8,492 nucleotides of DNA from Paracoccaceae bacterium (GTDB lineage Bacteria; Pseudomonadota; Alphaproteobacteria; Rhodobacterales; Rhodobacteraceae). The notes under the pieces were generated by a model. It was not told the origin of the DNA. It saw only the letters and a list, made by a program, of their open reading frames with translations, and did not search any database. How positions within the stretch are numbered: position 1 is the first letter of the stretch; each line of letters starts with the position of its first letter. Positions 4,959 through 8,492 of this stretch are shown piece after piece. Location: contig JAAUPC010000141.1 of assembly GCA_012036325.1 (NCBI GenBank), forward strand, positions 1 through 8,492, written 5' to 3'. A program made the position numbers and the translations under genes.

Positions 4959-7259
4959 AACCCTGTCCCTCCATCGTCTGATGTCCGCTGTATTTGACCA
5001 GGGCCTTCATGTCGGTCTTGTTCAAGGCGATCCCCAGCAGCTTTTCATAAAGCAGCGGGTCCTCGGACAAGGTGGTTTGCAACATCTCCTGCGAGATCCT
5101 GCCCCATTCAGCGATCATCACCAGACCGTTCAGCACCGGCACCAGTGCGCGGGCGTCCGAAACAAGGCCCAAGGGCGCAAGGTCGATGATCGTGAAGGCG
5201 TAGCGTCGGCGGGCCTCGTTGATCAAGGTGCGGAAGTCGGGGGCACCGACCAGATCGCCGGCCATTGCATCCTGCGGCCCAAAGGTCGACGGCAGGAAAT
5301 GCAGCCCGGTATTCTGTTCGCGGCGCAGGGCCTCTTCCCAGGCCACGCGGCCCTGCAGCACTTCGCGCAGGCCGGTGCCCATGACTTGGCCAAACTTTTG
5401 GCTTAGCGCCGAGGTGCGCACATCGGCGTCGATCAGCAGCACTGACCGTCCCGAGGCCGCGATCAGCGCGGCAAGGTTCTCGGCCGTGGTGGTCTTGCCT
5501 TCCCCCGCCATGATCGAGGCGACGCCAAGCACATAGCCCGCCGTGCTGCTCGAGTTGCCTTCAAGGATCACCCGGATGTTGCGCAGGGTTTCCGTGAACT
5601 GCGACAGCGGTTTCTTCAGGGCAGCAAATTCATATTTGAAGTTCTTGCGCGGCCCGTCGCCGTTGCGCGTTGCCTTTGGGGTCGGGTCCGGGTCGGCAGC
5701 GTTGCCAAGGTCGGCCGCCTCGATCATCGGCAGATAGCCCAGGAACGGCAGGCCGCTTGCCGCTTGCAGATCCTTGCGTGTGCGGATGAACTTTTGCGTG
5801 CGTTCCTGCCACAAGGCCAAGGCCGCGCCCCCTAGGGCGCCAAGGACCAGCATGGCCAGAAGGATGACGGATTTGCGCGGTGCGATCGGTTTGGTCGGAA
5901 CATCCGCAAAGGACAGCACGCGCACATTCGTCACCGGGAAGGTCTGGGTCTGCTCCAGGTCTTTCAGGCGCAGAAGGTAAGCCTCGTTCAGCGCCTCATA
6001 GATTTCGGCTTGCTGCTCCATCGCGCGCAATTCTACGCGGGCGGTGGCAAGTTCACGGTTTTGGTCGGCAATTTCTGCGATACTGTCGCGCAGCATCGCA
6101 ATTTCGGTTTCGCGGGCGCGGACGGCGTTGATGGTAGTTTCATGCAGCCGCTGCATTTCACGCTGCAGGGCGCGGCCTTCAGTGGCAATACGTTCGCGCA
6201 ATTGCAAAACTTCGGAATGCTCGGGTCCATTGCGCAGCTCGGCCTCTTCAAGCCGCTGCTGAAGTGACAGAAGGCGCTCTTGACCTGCCGAGAACGCGGC
6301 ATCCGAAACCTGCACTCCGGCGGCGCCAGTGCGGATGAATTCCTCAGGGTCCAGCTTCAACAGTTCAGAATACACGATGTCGAGCGCACGGGTCCGGACC
6401 AGTTCAACCGTGGCAGTCGCAAGATCGGTGTTCAGTTGCGCGATCATCTGGACGGTGATGGACGCGCCGTCGATCGTTTCCAGCCCGCTGCGGGCGCGGA
6501 ATTCTTCGGCCCGCAGCGCCGCTTGGGACGAGGTGTCCTGAATGATGAACAAACGGTTCTGCAACCAGTCCAGCACCCGGGACGAGGCTTCCACCTTCCC
6601 GATCAATTGGTCAGACACGAAGGCTTCGCCATAGGCATTCGCAACGGCAGCGACCAGTTCGGGGTCGGTTGAGGTGAAGCGCACCATAAACACCGAACTG
6701 CGCCCTTCGCGCCGAACGACGATGCTGTCGCGCAACTCAGCTGCAGCCAGCATCTGAAGATGCGTCTCGGCAGCGGCAGGGTCGGGATCCGCCCCTGAGC
6801 CCGAGCCGGCGGACCCGATCGCCCCCAGGACAGTGCGCGGCAAGCCGAAGATGCGCGCAGCCAGCGATTGCGGCGGTGACATGAAGGCCGGATTTTCATG
6901 CAGGTTCAAATCCTTGACCACCGCCATGGCCAGGGTCTGCGACTGCAGGACCTGCAGCGCGCTTTCCAGCATCACCTCATTCTGGGGTTGACCCAAGGCC
7001 CGGCTGAAGCCGTCACCGACACCGGCGACGTCCTCGCCGATCATGACCTGCGTTTCGGCCATGTAGACGCGCGGCGCGGTCAGTATGTGCAAAAGCCCAA
7101 GCGCCAGCGCCGCTGCCATGCCGCCCAGCACCAGATGGCGCTGGCGCAGCAAGGTCGCGATGAAGGCGCCCAGATCGATCTCGGCGCTTTGGCGGGCGGG
7201 CGCGGGTCGGGCACCATGGCGGGGCTGCTGTCGTTGAACCGCACAAGCATTCGTTTCAC
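4933..7259 (-). CDS. exoP: ExoP-like chain-length determinant and tyrosine autokinase, N-terminal frameshift
   Basis: A predicted inner-membrane co-polymerase of the Wzz/BY-kinase type, controlling polymer length and export. Numbered on the repaired 775-residue protein: EIDLGAF (27-33) opens the Wzz domain; TM1 is about 43-62; a long periplasmic coiled coil lies around 319-436; a proline motif (VPTKPIAP) precedes TM2 at 463-483. The cytoplasmic kinase has Walker A SIMAGEGKTTT (582-592, K589), Walker A' LLIDADVR (D611, D613), Walker B IIDLAP (D693), and C-terminal tyrosines Y757, Y768 and Y770 as probable autophosphorylation sites. S. meliloti ExoP is of similar size, about 780 residues. The frame encoding EIDLG onward has no ATG or GTG start; its first candidate is a TTG at 7152 with no ribosome binding site, inside the Wzz domain. 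The frame with a good site (GGAG, 7 bases before GTG 7259) encodes VKRMLVRFNDSS and then runs to a stop at 7080. One base missing somewhere in 7183-7248 would explain this. Confidence 0.88.
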
Positions 7260-7261
7260 AG

Positions 7262-8335
7262 TTATTCTCCGGTCATGGCAGGCGGTCTGCGCAAGGGGGG
7301 GGCGGGCTGGCCCAAGCGGCGCTGCGGCAGCCGCAAGGCCCGTGCCAATGCCGCGGACAGAAACCCGAAGGACCAGGCAACCTGCATGATTGATGCTGCA
7401 AGGCCACAGGGCAGAAGGTCGGCCCTGCGGGCGCGAACGGCTGTCACGGCTCCAGCCACAAGACAGGCCAGAAGCCACAGGCCAAAGGGCAAGGCAAAGA
7501 ACGGCTGGACGGGGGCCAGAGTGGCAAGAAAGGCCAGCGGGGCCAGGCTGATCAGCACAAAATGGCGCTTTGAAAGGCTGCCACGATGTTTCCACGCCGT
7601 TGCCAGACGCCCTGCACCAAAGCGGAAATACTGCCGGGCAAGGCTGCGCAGCGTGCTGCGCGGATAATAGTCCATGGCCGTCGCTGCCGTCAGCCAGATG
7701 CGAAAGCCGGCCTTGGTCAGCCGCTGGTCAAGCTCGGCGTCCTCATTGTGGCTGAAGGTTTCGTCATAGCCCCCCACAGCCCGGAACGCCGACAGCCGCA
7801 TCAGGGCGTGATGGCCATGCGCCACAAACCGACCGTCTCCGCCCTGCCGATGGGCCGAACCGCCATTGCCGAAGAACGCATTCTGCGCCGCCGCCACATT
7901 GCGCTGGACAAAGCCGGTGCCGGTCGCGTGCATCCGGACCACGACGCTGTCAGCGCCCGTGCGCAGCGCTTCGGCCATCAGTTCGTCGCAATAATCGGCT
8001 GGATAGCCTGCATGGGCATCAACGCGGATCAGCCAATCGGCGCGGTCGGCGAAAGCCTCGACCGCGAGGTTGATCGCGGCGGCCTGCAGGCGGCGGGGGT
8101 TATTCAGCAAGATCACGTTCGGATCCAGCGCAGCCTCGGCCGTCACAAGTCCGGGTGTGCCATCGGTCGATCCGCCATCAACCACGACGATCAGCGCCCC
8201 AAGGCGGTTGGCGCTGTCGGCCAGCGTGCGGATCACGCTGCGGATATGGCGGGCCTCGTTCAAGGTCGGGATAACAATGATGATCCGGCCCGAGGGGGCC
8301 TTAGAGGCGGCGGTGCCTGCGGCTGCATGGGTCAT
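7262..8335 (-). CDS. exoA: ExoA-like family 2 glycosyltransferase
   Basis: A predicted membrane-bound glycosyltransferase of 357 residues; S. meliloti ExoA adds a beta-1,3-glucose to the growing lipid-linked unit. The GT2 core runs IIIVIPTLNEARHI (18-31), VVDGGSTDGT (51-60), NPRRLQAAAINLAV (79-92) and RVDAHAGYPADYC (104-116), where DAH replaces the usual DXD. The long block QNAFFGNGGSAHRQGG (151-166) and the ED of FSHNEDAELDQR (194-205) are typical of ExoA. QYFRFGAGR (235-243) sits where processive and ExoA-type enzymes have a QxxRW-like motif. Three hydrophobic segments follow (about 258-276, 280-299 and 308-328). The start is the ATG at 8335, overlapping the upstream TGA as ATGA and preceded by AGGGA at 8343-8347. 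The frame extends 45 codons further upstream, but those are arginine-rich and overlap the previous gene. The tail holds an eight-C run. The stop lies 2 bp before exoP. Confidence 0.9.
   Translation of the reverse strand: MTHAAAGTAASKAPSGRIIIVIPTLNEARHIRSVIRTLADSANRLGALIVVVDGGSTDGTPGLVTAEAALDPNVILLNNPRRLQAAAINLAVEAFADRADWLIRVDAHAGYPADYCDELMAEALRTGADSVVVRMHATGTGFVQRNVAAAQNAFFGNGGSAHRQGGDGRFVAHGHHALMRLSAFRAVGGYDETFSHNEDAELDQRLTKAGFRIWLTAATAMDYYPRSTLRSLARQYFRFGAGRLATAWKHRGSLSKRHFVLISLAPLAFLATLAPVQPFFALPFGLWLLACLVAGAVTAVRARRADLLPCGLAASIMQVAWSFGFLSAALARALRLPQRRLGQPAPPLRRPPAMTGE
7267..7270 (-). promoter_or_regulatory. ribosome binding site that fixes the exoP start
   Basis: GGAG on the minus strand lies inside the last codons of exoA and 7 bases before the GTG at 7259. 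No comparable site precedes the TTG at 7152. This is the main evidence that exoP begins in the frame of VKRMLVRFND and that the frame later breaks. Confidence 0.6.
7295..7302. repeat. run of eight G in the exoA 3' end
   Basis: Eight G on the plus strand, read as C in exoA, encode part of Ala-Pro-Pro at about residues 345-347. Loss of one base would replace the last residues with CADRLP and stop at a TGA (7272-7274). Gain of one base would read through the exoA stop into the exoP N-terminal frame. Confidence 0.85.
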
Positions 8336-8492
8336 CCGGCGATCCCTATCTGATCCGGGGTCGGACGGTCGGGCGCAGGGCGTTCGGATGCGGTCTGCCC
8401 TGCCAGTTGCGCGACGAGGTGACGACAGTCTTGCGCCGTGAACCGCCAGTCGTCGGTGCCCGGCGCGCAATCGTGGCGCGCATGGCCGCCAG
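8332..8492 (-). CDS. 3' end of an upstream gene, unidentified, possibly exoL
   Basis: An open frame of 52 codons enters from the right edge and ends at TGA (8332-8334), overlapping the exoA start by 4 bp. The visible residues begin GGHARHDCAPGTDDWRFTAQ and continue with a helix-like DCRHLVAQLAG, then a Pro/Asp-rich tail. Two cysteines and the compact overlap argue for real coding sequence. I do not recognise a diagnostic motif. In S. meliloti the neighbour of exoA is exoL, a glycosyltransferase gene, and a glycosyltransferase C-terminus would suit this fragment, but that is inference from gene order only. Confidence 0.65.
   Translation of the reverse strand, partial: GGHARHDCAPGTDDWRFTAQDCRHLVAQLAGQTASERPAPDRPTPDQIGIAG

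Noticed and set aside
3993..4997. 334-codon plus-strand open frame
   Set aside because: It lies antisense to exoK, which has an intact signal peptide and GH16 catalytic motif; the plus-strand translation has no coherent features. Long antisense frames are common in GC-rich DNA.
7181..7211. Possible programmed -1 frameshift signal in exoP
   Set aside because: No X-XXY-YYZ heptamer lies in the correct phase and no clear stimulatory hairpin follows; a simple missing base explains the frames better.
7586..8353. 255-codon plus-strand open frame
   Set aside because: It is antisense to exoA, whose GT2 motifs are unambiguous; no recognisable motif is found in the antisense product.

Overview
The window is GC-rich (around 60% or more by eye), has overlapping same-strand genes and strongly GC-biased third codon positions, and carries most of an exo (succinoglycan-type) exopolysaccharide locus. 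The best matches recalled from memory (ExoA, ExoM, ExoP, ExoX) are alphaproteobacterial. Rhodobacterales (Rhodobacter, Paracoccus and relatives) is the most likely source, inferred from style rather than from any database search.

Layout. Positions 1-196 hold no gene I can support, only a promoter-like TTGACA ahead of a plus-strand tRNA-Ala(CGC) at 197-272. Converging on the tRNA from the right is a minus-strand pair: a NodB-type polysaccharide deacetylase (stop at 291 as written, 329 if repaired) and an ExoM-like glycosyltransferase (1201-2148). A 227-bp divergent intergenic region with two short direct repeats separates exoM from a small plus-strand membrane protein, ExoX-like, a predicted repressor of exopolysaccharide production (2376-2669). 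Then comes a tightly packed minus-strand operon, read right to left: the 3' end of an unidentified gene (edge to 8332), exoA (8335-7262), exoP (7259-4933), exoK (4958-4137) and an exoQ/wzy-like polymerase (4135-2792). Joints in this operon are a 4-bp overlap, a 2-bp gap, a 26-bp overlap and a 1-bp gap, so translational coupling is likely.

How the genes fit together. ExoA and ExoM would add sugars to a lipid-linked repeat unit at the inner face of the inner membrane. The ExoQ-like polytopic protein would polymerise exported units. ExoP (Wzz-like domain fused to a tyrosine kinase) would set chain length and export. ExoK (secreted GH16 glycanase) would trim the polymer, the deacetylase could remove acetyl groups, and ExoX would damp the pathway. 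The priming transferase (exoY), outer-membrane channel (exoF), flippase and remaining glycosyltransferases are not in the window.

The most notable observations are two broken reading frames. The deacetylase loses its natural C-terminus at a run of eight G (413-420), where one base fewer restores a family-like tail. The exoP N-terminus, with its well-placed ribosome binding site, is in a different frame from the rest of the 2.2-kb gene. A second run of eight G lies in the exoA tail. These may be sequencing errors, real inactivation or, for the G runs, phase-variable switches. I found no CRISPR array, insertion sequence, integrase or wholly unfamiliar system.
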